NCBI GenBank assembly: GCA_003254925.1
Contig: QANZ01020782.1
Location: forward strand, 1-64,000
Direction of reading: 5' to 3'
From: Chamaecrista fasciculata
Lineage: Eukaryota; Streptophyta; Magnoliopsida; Fabales; Fabaceae
Length of the DNA: 64,000 nucleotides
Below, piece by piece: positions 24,180 through 33,930 of this stretch. The notes below the pieces were generated by a model. The model made no database searches, was not told the DNA's origin, and worked only from the letters and a program-made list of their open reading frames with translations. The translations under genes and the position numbers were made by a program. Positions within the stretch are counted from its first letter, which is position 1. Each line of letters opens with the position of its first letter.

Positions 24180-25146
24180 TCATTGCAACTAAATAAGATA
24201 GCTCCCCCTAACTTTCCATTTTGTCGTCTCTCACATTCTCCAGTCGGTTAGCCGACGTTGATGACTGCCGACGAGCAACCTCGTCGGATGTTCTAACCTT
24301 TTTCGTTAGGTAGCGTCTCTTCTTTTCATTTTTTTGGCCATCTTCGATTTGCTATTTTCTCCCATGAATTTTACTTGTTTCTTGCATATTGCTGCTGCAT
24401 TGTTTTTCATTGATGATGTTCCAAAGACTCAAGAACATTGATTTCATCTTTAGCTCCTTATTCTTGAATTTTGGACTATATAGAAAGTTAGGGCTAAACG
24501 TTAAATTGGGGGTATTGGTAAAATCTTTGGTTTTTTTTTTTTAAAAACTAGTGGTTTGAATGAGTTCAATGAACTATTTTAATGAGTTAGAATGCATTGA
24601 TTTAAATTTAAAATGTGCATTTTGAAATTTGGCTTCCATGCTCAAACCTTTAAAGTTGCATTTTGGTCCTAGGAATGATTTTGATGGTTTTGATGAACAA
24701 AAAGGATTTCTTGGGAACTTTGAGGGACTCTCACATCATATTATTGATTTTAAGGTGTGATAATCATAGTGTACAAGTTTGGCTTGAAAGAGTGAAAGTG
24801 TCAACTTTGTAAGATTGACCTATGTTATTGGTTTTGAAACTTGTTGGTGAGTTTAACTTGAACTCTTGGATTTCACAACATTGCTAAAGCTCCCAAATTG
24901 ATACTCAAGTCTCTTGTTGAGCCCTTGGCTAAGATGCTAGGACTTTAGATGGGTGTAGAAAATGGTAGGATAAGTGCTTGATTAATGGACCCATATTTGA
25001 TTCGTTTGCTAACTTGCTAAAATGTTATTTTGTGGCAGATTAGAACCTTGGGTCGTGACAGAACGCCTCCGATCCTGTAAAGAGAAACATATACAAAGGA
25101 CAAGAAGAAGTTGAGAGAAGTACTCTGACGTAGAAGAACAAGAAAA
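24180..25146 (+). promoter_or_regulatory. Putative promoter, leader exon and 5'-UTR intron of the YJU2-like gene
   Basis: A GC-richer block at 24,200-24,310 ends in a donor-like sequence (cgttag|gtagcg). An acceptor-like tttgtggcag ends at 25,038, before a purine-rich leader running to the ATG at 25,147. This arrangement suggests a leader exon spliced over a UTR intron of about 730 bp. No transcript evidence is available. Confidence 0.4.
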
Positions 25147-26067
25147 ATGGGAGAAAGAAAGGTATTGAACAAGCATTACCCACTAGAGTTCTATCAGTTA
25201 AAATTGTCTAGGGTTCGAAGACCTAAGAACCAACAGATCGAGGTTTGTATGATGCTTCCCATGAGCATCAGATGCAATACTTGTGGAAATTATATCTACA
25301 AAGGCACAAAGTTCAACTCTCGAAAGGAAGATGTTATTGGCGAGACGTATCTCGGAATTCAAATATTCAGGTTTTATTTTAAATGCACCAAGTGCTCAGC
25401 TGAACTTACGATGAAGACTGACCCTCAAAATTCAGATTATGTTGTAGAATCTGGGGCAACAAGAAATTTTGAACCTTGGCGTGCAGAGGATGAGGAAAAA
25501 GTACAAATGAGACAGAAGAGGAAAGCTGAAGAGATGGGTGACGCTATGAAATCTTTGGAAAACAGAACCTTGGACTCTAAAAGAGAGATGGACATACTTG
25601 CCACACTCGAGGAGATGAAGTCAATGAAGTCTAGGCATGCAACTGTCTCTGTCGAAGTAATGCTTGAGGCCTTGCAACAGACATTAGCGAACCATGAGAA
25701 GAAGCTAGAAGAAGAAGATGAAGCGTTGATAAAATCAGTTTTCTCATGCAAGTATGTAAAAAGAGTTCGTGATGAAGATATTGAAACTGATGAATATGTG
25801 TTTCAACATTCAAATGGAAATGGTGAATCATCCAACAATGATGTGAAGAGAAAAAGAATGTCGAACTCAAGCAGTTCAAGGACTGCTGGTAGCGCCAAGA
25901 CATTTAGTTCCTTGGTGAAGATTAAGGATGTTAAGAAAGCAGTAGCCTCTGATGTTAAAAGTGCTTATGAATCAGCACAGAAGAAAAAAGTAGAGGAAAA
26001 CATTGGAACTACCACTACTAACGGTCTATCATTATTGTGTCATTACTATGATAGTGACGAGGATTAG
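25147..26067 (+). CDS. CWC16-family splicing factor YJU2/CCDC94-like, single exon
   Basis: 306 residues without an intron. The N-terminus MGERKVLNK and the core MLPMSIRCNTCGNYIYKGTK, EDVIGETYLGIQIFRF and YFKCTKC are diagnostic of CWC16 proteins; C43-x2-C46 and C80-x2-C83 form the zinc-binding site. VVESGATRNFEPWRAEDE and a charged coiled-coil follow, then a poorly conserved Ser/Lys-rich tail ending YDSDED. YJU2 joins the Prp19-associated spliceosome and promotes the first catalytic step. Unusual here: the segment before the zinc site reads PLEFYQLKLSRVRR...IEVCMMLPM, where I recall a more basic ...IKVRMMLPM in most relatives. The uninterrupted frame may mean a retrocopy. Intact and probably expressed, but perhaps not the main YJU2 gene of the genome. 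Confidence 0.85.
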   Translation: MGERKVLNKHYPLEFYQLKLSRVRRPKNQQIEVCMMLPMSIRCNTCGNYIYKGTKFNSRKEDVIGETYLGIQIFRFYFKCTKCSAELTMKTDPQNSDYVVESGATRNFEPWRAEDEEKVQMRQKRKAEEMGDAMKSLENRTLDSKREMDILATLEEMKSMKSRHATVSVEVMLEALQQTLANHEKKLEEEDEALIKSVFSCKYVKRVRDEDIETDEYVFQHSNGNGESSNNDVKRKRMSNSSSSRTAGSAKTFSSLVKIKDVKKAVASDVKSAYESAQKKKVEENIGTTTTNGLSLLCHYYDSDED

Positions 26068-26564
26068 TGATTTTAATTGTAAGATATATTGCATAATTAC
26101 TTTTTGCTTTTCATGTACATGCTCCCATAGATTCCATGGCTTGTGAATGCCAATTATTGAATATTTTGATGTGTAACATTGTATTTGGATTTTCAGAGTA
26201 CTTAATATAATTCCATTATGATACAGAAAATAGAATTTTGGTCAAAGTATTATTCCACACTGATTAATTATATATGGAGAAAAAATCGTGTATATGCCTA
26301 ATGTGGCAACAAAGTCAATAATGAACAATCATGGATATGTCTAATTAAACTATAATCTAACATGTCACTGTAAAGTTTGATTGGCTTCATCTGCGAAGAT
26401 TGATTAGCTTTTATAAAATTTTCCTAAAAATACCAGTGATAATGGGTAACGTATCATTCTTCATAATCTTGTATTCCCATCGTTAATCATTTGAACTTAA
26501 GTTACTTAGTTCCTCAAGTTCAAGCAATTAGAATGACAATTTATTGAAAATAAGTCAACAATAA
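26068..26564. other. 3' flank of the YJU2-like gene
   Basis: Noncoding, AT-rich; it presumably contains the 3' UTR and poly(A) site in the first 200 bp. No genomic poly-A tail or short direct repeat of a recent retrocopy is evident. Nothing else is seen before the next transposon. Confidence 0.5.
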
Positions 26565-27369
26565 AATTAAAAAGGGTAAATTGCAGTTTGGTACCCTGTG
26601 GTTAGGGGCAGGTCCACTTTGGTACCCTGAAAGAAATGTTTTTGCAGTTTGGTGCCCCGTGGTTTGCTCCGTTAGCGAATTGGTCCCCTGTGCTTTATTT
26701 CTGTTAAGATTTAACGACAAATGTGATTGTGACCACGTTAAAATGTCAAAAACTTCCCAACAAGTCTTCTCTTATGCGTTTAAGTCTTTTCCCTTTATTA
26801 AAAGGGATCAAAACATAAAGAAAACAGAAACTAAAGAGTACATTATGTAATTTTACTGTTGAGTTGAAATTAATTATAAAAGGGTCTTCAGAATTCTAAT
26901 ATTACAGAATTTTCTCGTTTTCATAAGATTTTTTTTGAATAGGTCCTCATTTAATTACACTTTAATCCCAAAAGTTTATGATCTTTATCAAATTAGTTCT
27001 TAGAACCTCAAATGACAAATGAGCGTTTATAATTTATAAAAAAAGAATCCTCATATTCAACTACCAAAAGCTAAAATTTTCATTCAAGTACACTACAAAC
27101 AAATCAAAACACCCCAAATTTCTCCAAAATCAAGCTCCACAAATTTCTTCAGACCCCACAAATTTGATTCAAGTACGCTACAAATAAATTATAACCCTCA
27201 AATTTGTTCACACCCACAAATCAAAACCCCCCAAATATTCCCAAAATCAAGCTCACAAATCAACATCATCAACGACCAATTTCTTCGTACCATGATAATC
27301 TCGAAGAATCGGCGACTTGCGGGCAGATCTCGAAGAACCGTCGCAAAAACGTATAAACAGTACTACACT

Positions 27370-27793
27370 AACACACATTTGATGATGATGGTTTGAGTTT
27401 GGTAAAGCCACAGAAGATATAGGCATAGGCGAGATTGAAGAAGAATTGGGTGTCAAACCAGAGCTGAAATTAGGACACGTCCCTCTCTTCAAGTGCTCGG
27501 AAGCAGTTCTCGAAAACAGAGTCACATAACGAACATTTAAGCTTCACGGATTTGGGGATTCCGGAATCGGCGTTTTGTATCAGAATGGGCTCTAAATGCG
27601 CCCAGTACCACGCTCCTTTGCCCTTAATGGCTTTGGTTCGAACGGTGACTAAGCCTTCGTAGCGCTTGTTGACGGCCTTGACGGCGATGTCCTCCGCCGC
27701 CGACGCTGCGACGGCGGCGGAAGGGAGTGGGTCGGAGGAATTTGTTGCTTTATTATGAGTTGAGAGAGTCTGTGTCGATAATAAGAAATTCAA
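27370..27793 (-). pseudogene. Captured fragment of a BED-domain, hAT-derived host gene (DUF659 family)
   Basis: The minus frame reads AEDIAVKAVNKRYEG, LVTVRTKAIKGKGAWYWAHL and VKLKCSLCDSVF, and continues in another frame as SRTASEHLKRGTCPNFSS. This is the N-terminal zinc-finger region of a conserved plant family of hAT-derived DUF659 proteins. A frameshift and loss of a few residues near 27,515 separate CDSVF from SRTASEHLKRG, so it cannot encode the intact domain. It lies inside a Mutator-like element, hence it is a transduplicated fragment, not a gene. Confidence 0.75.
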
Positions 27794-27929
27794 AGAGGAA
27801 TTGAAGGAGAAGGAAGAGAGATTGCAGAAATTGACGGAAGATCTCGAACATCAGAAGCACGAATTGAAAGAGAAGTATGAGAGGTTTCACAAATCAACAT
27901 CATCAAGAATCAATTTCTTCAAACCCTAA
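27781..27929 (+). pseudogene. Captured coiled-coil coding fragment
   Basis: On the plus strand the frame KKFKEELKEKEERLQKLTED continues for about 20 more residues of the same charged heptad character and stops at 27,927. It begins where the minus-strand BED fragment ends, so the two pieces are joined head to head. The parent gene is not recognised. The highly regular E/K/L composition makes chance unlikely. Confidence 0.5.
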
Positions 27930-28731
27930 TAATCTCGAAGAATAGGCAACTTGCGGGCACATCTCCACTCATGGGCTTGATTTTGGAAAGATATCGGGGG
28001 GTTTTGATCTGTCGTTCTGAAGAAATTTGGGAATTTTAATTTTGTAGTATATTTGAATGAAATTTGTCGGTCTGAATAAATTTGTGGGGCTTGATTTTTG
28101 AGAAATTTGGGGGTTTTGATTTGTTTATAAGTGTACTGAATGAAAATTTCAGTTTTTGGTAGTTGAATATGAGGATTTTTTTTTATAAATCATACATGCT
28201 CATTTGTCTTTTGAGGTTCTAAGAACTAATTTGATAAAGATCATAAACTTTTGGGATTAAAGTGTAATTAAATGAGGACCTATTCAAAAGAAATCTTATG
28301 AAAACGAGAAAATTCTATAATATTAGAACTCTAAAGACCTTTTTATAATTAATTTCAACTCAACAGTAATTGTAATTGTACTATTTAGTTTTTGTTTTCT
28401 TTATGTTTTGATCCATTTTAGTAAAGGGAAAGGACTTAAACGCATAAGAGAAGACTTGTTGGGAGGTTTTTGACATTTTAACGTGGTCACAATCACATTT
28501 GCCGTTAAATCCTAACGGAAATAAAGCATAGGGGACCAATTCGCTAACACAGCAAACCACAGGGCACCAAACTGCAAAAAATTTTCTTTCAGGGTACCAA
28601 AGTGGAACCGCCTCTAACCACGGGTACCAAATTGCAATTTACCCAATTAAAAAACATAAAATTTTTCTCCTTAATTTTATAAAGTTGTATAATAGATCAA
28701 AATATGAAATTGAAAAATATGTTACAAAAAA

Positions 28732-29910
28732 TAGGGGTGTTCACGGGCTGGGTTGGGTTGGGTTTAGGGCGGGTTGGTTCGGGCTCAATAATTTATTTGG
28801 CGGATTGGGTTGGGTTGGGCTAAAGAAAATAATTGAGTCAACCCAAACCAACCCAAACCAAACAGTGGCGGGTTGGTTTGGGTTGGGTTGGCGGGTTAGC
28901 CCATACTAATTTTTTTATTTTTTATATATTTATTTTATAAAAAATTTGGTCCCTCTTAAATTTTTTTTTCTTTAATTTGGCCCTTCACAATTTGTTTTTT
29001 ATGGACTAAATTGAGAATTGATAAACTAGAAAATGGATGCACTTACCTAGTTCAACGAATGTGGGTTGCGAGAGCAAGTTGATCGTCCAAGTATCTGCAA
29101 GAACTTCACAGGGGGGCCCTGTGAAGAATACTCCGACGTTAAGGGAGATATGAGAGTAAGGGAATTTTGAGAGGTAAGGAGTAGCTAACCTTAGACTGTT
29201 GAGTTAGACTCTATTTATAGAGCAGGGGGAGAGTGGTGGTCAGCGCGCGGGGCGCATCACGTAGCCAGGCACGATCTCCACCAGCGGAGGTGGTGGAGAC
29301 CGAGATTTGCAAAGCAAGGCAATCGTGGGTGATTGTATGTCGTTTCGCTTGGCGGGCGCCAGGAGACTGGAGAACGTGGGTGTGACTAAGGTCGCGACCC
29401 ACGATCTCCCTCAGCGAAGTTTGCGGGACAAGACAGTCGTGGGTGACTGCGTGTTGGTTTGGAGGCGCGCGCTGTGACCCGGGATGGAGCGCGACCGCCC
29501 CTAAGTGTGATGAGGGCGCCTGCGTGGCTTGAGTGCGCCTTGTGGGATTTGGAGGGGGGAAGGTGCCTGGTTCGAGGGCTATTAAGGCGTACGCCCAAAT
29601 AGTGATGTATCAAGAATAAAAATTTATTAATTGACCAAATTGTAAAAATAATATTATTTGTGATATTAAAATATAATTTTGACTAAATAAAAATTAATTT
29701 TATTTTTTATTTAATATTTTTGCGGGCCGGCGGGTTGGGTTGGGTTAAACGGACTCAAAATCTTGAAAACTGCAGCCCAACTCAAACCATAGCGGGCTCA
29801 ACTTTTTGAACCCAAACCAACCCGCCAGCCCAACCCAAACCAACCCAAACTAGTGGATTGGGTTGGTTTTAGCGGGTTGGCGGGTTGGCCCAACCCAATG
29901 AACACCCCTA
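28732..29910. mobile_element. Non-autonomous hAT element, 1,179 bp, with nested insertion
   Basis: Same family as 19,033-19,685: TAGGGGTGTTCA at the left, TGAACACCCCTA at the right, with an exact 8 bp target duplication ACAAAAAA at 28,724-28,731 and 29,911-29,918. Subterminal GGGTTGGGTT repeats are present on both sides. The interior between about 29,040 and 29,610 is a GC-rich block foreign to the family and listed separately. Confidence 0.85.
29040..29610 (-). mobile_element. LTR-like GC-rich insertion nested in the hAT element
   Basis: On the minus strand a TATA box (tctataaatagag, about 29,209-29,221) is followed some 80-100 bp later by cgtcggagtattcttcacag, a phrase typical of the R-U5 region of Ty3/gypsy Tat-type LTRs. 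A roughly 60 bp unit (cgatctcc...gcaaagc/gcgggac...tcgtgggtga) occurs twice (about 29,270 and 29,400). Exact LTR ends and a 5 bp duplication were not identified. ORFs on the minus strand here are incidental. Confidence 0.45.
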
Positions 29911-30008
29911 ACAAAAAACGTGAAGTTTTTTTTTTTTTTTTCAAAACTTAAAGTGATTAGAAACCTAAACAATTCTTAAAGATATGCTTTCTATTGTAAT
30001 AATATAAA

Positions 30009-31734
30009 GGCAAAACACCCTTTCATGCCCCTAACGTTTGTAGTGATTTTTAGTTATGCCCTTAACGTTTCATTTTGTTCAGACATGCCCTCAATGTGCA
30101 ACCAACGTTTCAATTATGCCCTCAATTTTGACTTAATGCACATGTGGCAATTTTTTTTGCTTATGTGTCATTTTTTTTGTTTGACTTGATTACGTGGCAT
30201 CATGACTGGGCATTCTTACTTTTTTTTTCCACCTTGGCATGATGACTGGATTTACATTTTTGAACATAAAAATTGAGTAAACTAGCAAATCAGTCCCTGG
30301 ATTTACATTTTTCATCATCTTCATTCATTTTAGTCCCAAATTCTCAAAATAAAATTGTAAAGTGTCCCAAAACACTTCCAAACATTTCAATTTAGTCCTT
30401 AAAAGTATTAAAAACCTTAAAACCTAAACTCTAAAATTCTAAACCCTAAAACCCTAACCCCTAAACCCCTAAAAAACCACTCTCTTGCAATTTGGTCCCT
30501 AGGTCCTGAAATTTATTAAATCAGAATTAAAAAAAAAATTGGTCCCTAAATCCTAATTTCATTATCATCTTCATCTTCTTCATCATCATCTTCTTCAGAA
30601 GCTGCCTTTCTGACCATCCAATCCTGATTGCTGAGAAAGTGAAGAAGACAAGGCACCAACCAACACTAACAACACTTCCTATCACCACCAACACCGCCGC
30701 CTTCGCCTTACACACCTCATTCTTCGCTAACTTCCCCAATCTCGGCAACGCACTCTTCCTCAACGCCTCCACATCGGGCTCCGGCGCCGACTCAATCGCC
30801 GCCGCGAGACACAGCGCCGAGCCGATCTGCGAGTTCACGTCCTGCTCCTGCGCTAGAATCTCCATCAACGGCCTCAGAAACGCCGCCGAGAACGGCGGCT
30901 TGGTGATCCGCGACGACATTGCGGCGACGGCGTCGATGCAGGCGGATCGGACGGCGGAGTCAGGGTCGCGGAGGCGGCGGAGGACGGTGGAGATCATCTT
31001 GGAGACGAACGGAGACAAAGCGTCGCCGTGAGAGTGCGAGAGAACGGCCAAGAGACGCACGCATTGCTTTCTTACCGGAGATTTAGAGGAAGAGTCCCTA
31101 AAAAAAATTGGTTGCTTTTTTCTTCTTGTTCCAGGTGAAGAAGATGATGATGATGATGATGAAGAAGATGAAGATGATAATGAAATTAGGATTTAGGGAC
31201 CAATTTTTTTTTAATTCTGATTTAATAAATTTGAGGACCTAGGGACCAAATTGCAAGAGAGTGGTTTTTTTAGGGGTTTAGGGGTTAGGGTTTTAGGGTT
31301 TAGAATTTTAGAGTTTAGGTTTTAAGGTTTTTAATACTTTTAAGGACTAAATTGAAATGTTTGGAAGTGTTTTGGGACACTTTACAATTTTATTTTGAGA
31401 ATTTGGGACTATAATGAATGAAGATGATGAAAAATGTAAATCCAGGGACTGATTTGCTAGTTTACTCAATTTTTATGTTCAAAAATGTAAATCCAGTCAT
31501 CATACCAAGGTGAAATAAAAAAATAAGAATGGCCAGTCATGATGCCACGTAATCAAGTCAAACAAAAAAAAATGACACATAAGCAAAAAAAATTGCCACA
31601 TGTGCATTGAGTCAAAATTGAGGGCATAATTGAAACGTTGGTTGCACATTGAGGGCATGTCTGAACAAAATGAAACGTTAAAGGCATAACTGAAAATCAC
31701 TGCAAACGTTAGGGGCATGAAAGGGTGTTTTGCC
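30009..31734. mobile_element. Pack-MULE: foldback ATGCCC-class element with a captured TORTIFOLIA1-like exon
   Basis: Inverted ends ggcaaaacaccctttcatg carry an exact 9 bp target duplication TAATATAAA (30,000-30,008 and 31,735-31,743). ATGCCC words sit at offsets 17, 48, 77 and 108. From 30,275 (gagtaaactagc) to its mirror at 31,467 the arms continue with a second module whose AGTCCC word is again 18 bases in, and which shares cattcattttagtccc and CCCTAAA runs with the 11.7 kb element. Arms are about 590 bp; the centre holds the captured exon. Confidence 0.85.
30597..31097 (-). pseudogene. Captured fragment of a TORTIFOLIA1/SPIRAL2-like microtubule-associated protein gene
   Basis: The minus strand reads SPVRKQCVRLLAVLSHSHGD, then MISTVLRRLRDPDSAVRSAC, then ITKPPFSAAFLRPLMEIL and KAAVLVVIGSVVSVG. 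These are HEAT/TOG repeats from the N-terminus of TOR1-like proteins, which bind cortical microtubules. After VVSVG the reading changes frame and a short piece, NQDWMVRKAASEE, corresponds to a later part of the same domain, so sequence between them is lost. The insert is much richer in G+C than the arms. It lies wholly inside a Mutator-like element and lacks the rest of the gene. Confidence 0.8.
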
Positions 31735-31743
31735 TAATATAAA

Positions 31744-32035
31744 TCAATATTGTGTGCGATTAATTTAAGAAAGACAAAACAGTAGTGACTTTACATGCTC
31801 TAAGACTTTAATTTATGATGGGAGACTAATTATGTAAAAAAAAAAGGCCTAAAAAGTTATATATAATAATATATATGTAGATATGAACATAGATATTCAA
31901 TCAATTACCTCTTCTTCTCACATCATCTATTGCCATTTGGTCTTCTATTATATACATATTTTAAATATTAAATTATGTTGGTTATATTTCATTCGTGTGA
32001 GGATGCTTCTATTTTTCTTTTTCTTTTTTCTTTTT
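31744..32035. other. Short intergenic spacer
   Basis: AT-rich sequence ending in a pyrimidine tract. No gene or repeat recognised. Confidence 0.5.
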
Positions 32036-32389
32036 TTATAAATTCCACTTTGGTATCCTATTCTATGGATTAATTCCACTTTGATATCCTATTCTTTCAA
32101 AAGTGACACTTTGGTACTCTGTTCTTTCAAAAATGTCATTTTGGTACCCTGTTCTTTCAAAAGTAACATTTTGGTACCATGTTCTTTGAACCAATTTCAC
32201 TTTGGTACTCTAAAAAAGATAGAATAGGGTAACAAATAGTGAAAGAACAAGGTACCAAAGTGAAATTGGTCCAAAGAACAAGGTACCAAAATGTCACTTT
32301 TGAAAGAACATGGTACCAAAATGTCACTTTTGAAAGAATATGATAACAAAGTGGAATTAGTCCATAGAGTACCAAAGTAGAGTTTAACC
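32036..32389. mobile_element. Foldback element with GGTACC-class arrays
   Basis: The right end reverse-complements to ggttaaactctactttgg, and the left is a decayed match (ttataaattccactttgg). Reading inward from the right, GGTAC(T/C)-type words fall at offsets 17, 43, 73, 103 and 134. The flanks are T-rich and no clear duplication can be read. The ORF at 32,157-32,375 is produced by the repeat. Confidence 0.6.
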
Positions 32390-32458
32390 TTTTTTTGGGG
32401 TNTTGGCCAACTTATACATTTTATCTTATAATATTGATAATATATAGAGAAAAAAATA

Positions 32459-32826
32459 GGCCAAGTTCTAATTTCGTCCCTAATTCTGACCTAAAGTTCC
32501 ATTTTGGTCCCCAATATTTTTTGGTTCAACTTTGGTCTTTAATGTTTTCCAAAAGTTTCATAATTGGTCCTTAACTATTGCATTTCATATCTCTCTCATT
32601 TATTGATGGCTCCAATTGGGTAAATGAAAAACTCATCAAATTTAACACGTAGCTCTGATTTCATTGCATTCGAGAATAAAACGAGAGAAATATGATCATA
32701 TTCAATAGTTATGAACCAACAATGAAACTTTTAAGAAATATTAAAGACTAAAACGGAACAAAAAAAAAGGTATGGATCAAATTGAAATTTTAGATAGATA
32801 TAAGAGACCAAAATAAGATTTTGGCC
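32459..32826. mobile_element. Mutator-like foldback, GGTCCC class, 368 bp
   Basis: The left end ggccaagttctaatttcg has (G/C)GTC-type words at offsets 17, 48, 76 and 108. The right end, reversed, ggccaaaatcttattttgg, has them at 18, 49 and 78. AAAAAAATA precedes it (32,450-32,458) and recurs at 32,828-32,836, one base past its right end. The next element starts immediately after that second copy. A single undetermined base lies at 32,402. Confidence 0.65.
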
Positions 32827-32836
32827 AAAAAAAATA

Positions 32837-33265
32837 GGGTAAATTACACTTTGGTACCTTGTGGTTTGACCCTATTTCACTTTGGTACCCTGTGGTTTGA
32901 AACTTGACACTTTGGTACCCTGTGGTATTCTCCATTAACACTTTGGTACCCTTTGAGTTTATTTTGTAATTTTAACCACAACAAATTTTACAAAAATTAC
33001 ATATTGTCCCCAAAATTTTTTAAAAGTTTTCATTTTAGTCCCTAGATAATATGTATCCAGGGACCTATTTGTAATTTTTGAAAATTTTTTGGGGTCAATA
33101 TGTAATTTTTGCAAAATTTGTTATGGTTAAAATTATAAAATAACCCCAAAGGGTACCAAAGTGTTAATGGAGAATACCACAGGGTACCAAAGTGTCAAGT
33201 TTCAAACCACAGGGTACCAAAGTGAAATAGGATCAAACCACAGGGTACCAAAATGTAATTTACCC
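32837..33265. mobile_element. Mutator-like foldback, GGTACC class, 429 bp
   Basis: The best preserved short member: gggtaaattacactttgg at the left and its mirror at the right, GGTACC at offsets 17, 48, 78 and 109, and an exact 9 bp target duplication AAAAAAATA at 32,828-32,836 and 33,266-33,274. The centre carries a second palindrome around cattttagtccctag. No coding content. Confidence 0.85.
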
Positions 33266-33379
33266 AAAAAAATATACGGCCCCCTAACCAAAAGCCCTGG
33301 TTCTGACCCCCGATAATGAAGTAAGAAGATAGTGATTGCAATTACAATTAAAACAAAGTTATACAAAGATTTATTAATA

Positions 33380-33930
33380 AATAGTTGGTTATCTGTTCTT
33401 CAATCACCTTCATCTTGATTGCCACGAGGTGGATCATTTGAAGAATTGTTGTGAGGAGTGTTTTGAAAACAAACTTCATTAGAACCCTCTCTGATTCAAA
33501 AGCAACGAATCTAGAATTCGATGAGAGTAAAACACCAAGTAAGCAATTGGCAATGGCTACTAACTGTTGACACTTTCCATGCAAATGAAAGATGGCTTTG
33601 TGAGCATAATTAGTCCCTTCTTCAACACAAATTGTGTTCTCTCCACATATCCTGGCAGCTAGCAATAATTCATGTATGCACTCTGAGGCCGAACACTCTC
33701 GGTTATTCAAGAAGTTTCTCAAAAGATCCAAAGCGATCATATGCTCACCTTGGCCATAGTAACAGAGCCAGAGTGAAATAATTTTCTCTTTTCTGTATAG
33801 TTCCCGGGAGCAAATCCTCAACCTGATGAGTGACAATTGTTAGTTCACCATAGTAACAAAGACCCAGAGCTGCATTTCTCTGAATTTCGGCTATTCTAAT
33901 CCTTCCAATCAATCTATCGCTTCTTGCGAT
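33380..33930 (-). pseudogene. TPR fragment of an NPGR-like gene, frameshifted
   Basis: On the minus strand VEDLLPGTIQKRENNFTLAL changes frame near 33,765 into CYYGQGEHMIALDLLRN, then ICGENTICVEEGTNYAHKAI and NCLLGVLLSSNSRFV, up to ESERVL. This matches the VEELLPG...LALCYYG.GE...ALDLLR...ICGEN region in the second half of NPGR proteins. Upstream codons (AEIQRNAALGLCYYG) may be a degenerate piece of the preceding exon. The family sequence stops after ESERVL, where the frame runs on into unrelated residues. With the frameshift and without the ends, it is a dead fragment. Confidence 0.65.

Larger units (their letters stand above)
26574..28644. mobile_element. Pack-MULE: foldback GGTACC-class element with captured gene fragments
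   Basis: Inverted ends gggtaaattgca are flanked by an exact 9 bp target duplication AATTAAAAA (26,565-26,573 and 28,645-28,653). Arms of about 670 bp carry ggtacc/ggtgcc/ggtccc words at offsets 17, 48, 78 and 109. The centre (about 27,250-27,960) is GC-richer and holds two gene-like pieces of opposite orientation, bordered by direct copies of an approximately 75 bp sequence (27,249-27,325 and 27,889-27,960, sharing cacaaatcaacatcatcaa). No transposase is present, so it depends on an element elsewhere. Confidence 0.85.

Noticed and set aside
27253..27793. A functional zinc-finger gene at 27.3-27.8 kb
   Set aside because: It is frameshifted and truncated and lies inside a Mutator-like element with an intact target duplication.
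9689..33265. Regular spaced GGTACC words as a CRISPR-like array
   Set aside because: Repeats are too short, occur in inverted arms with TSDs in a plant nuclear genome, and the spacing belongs to transposon ends.
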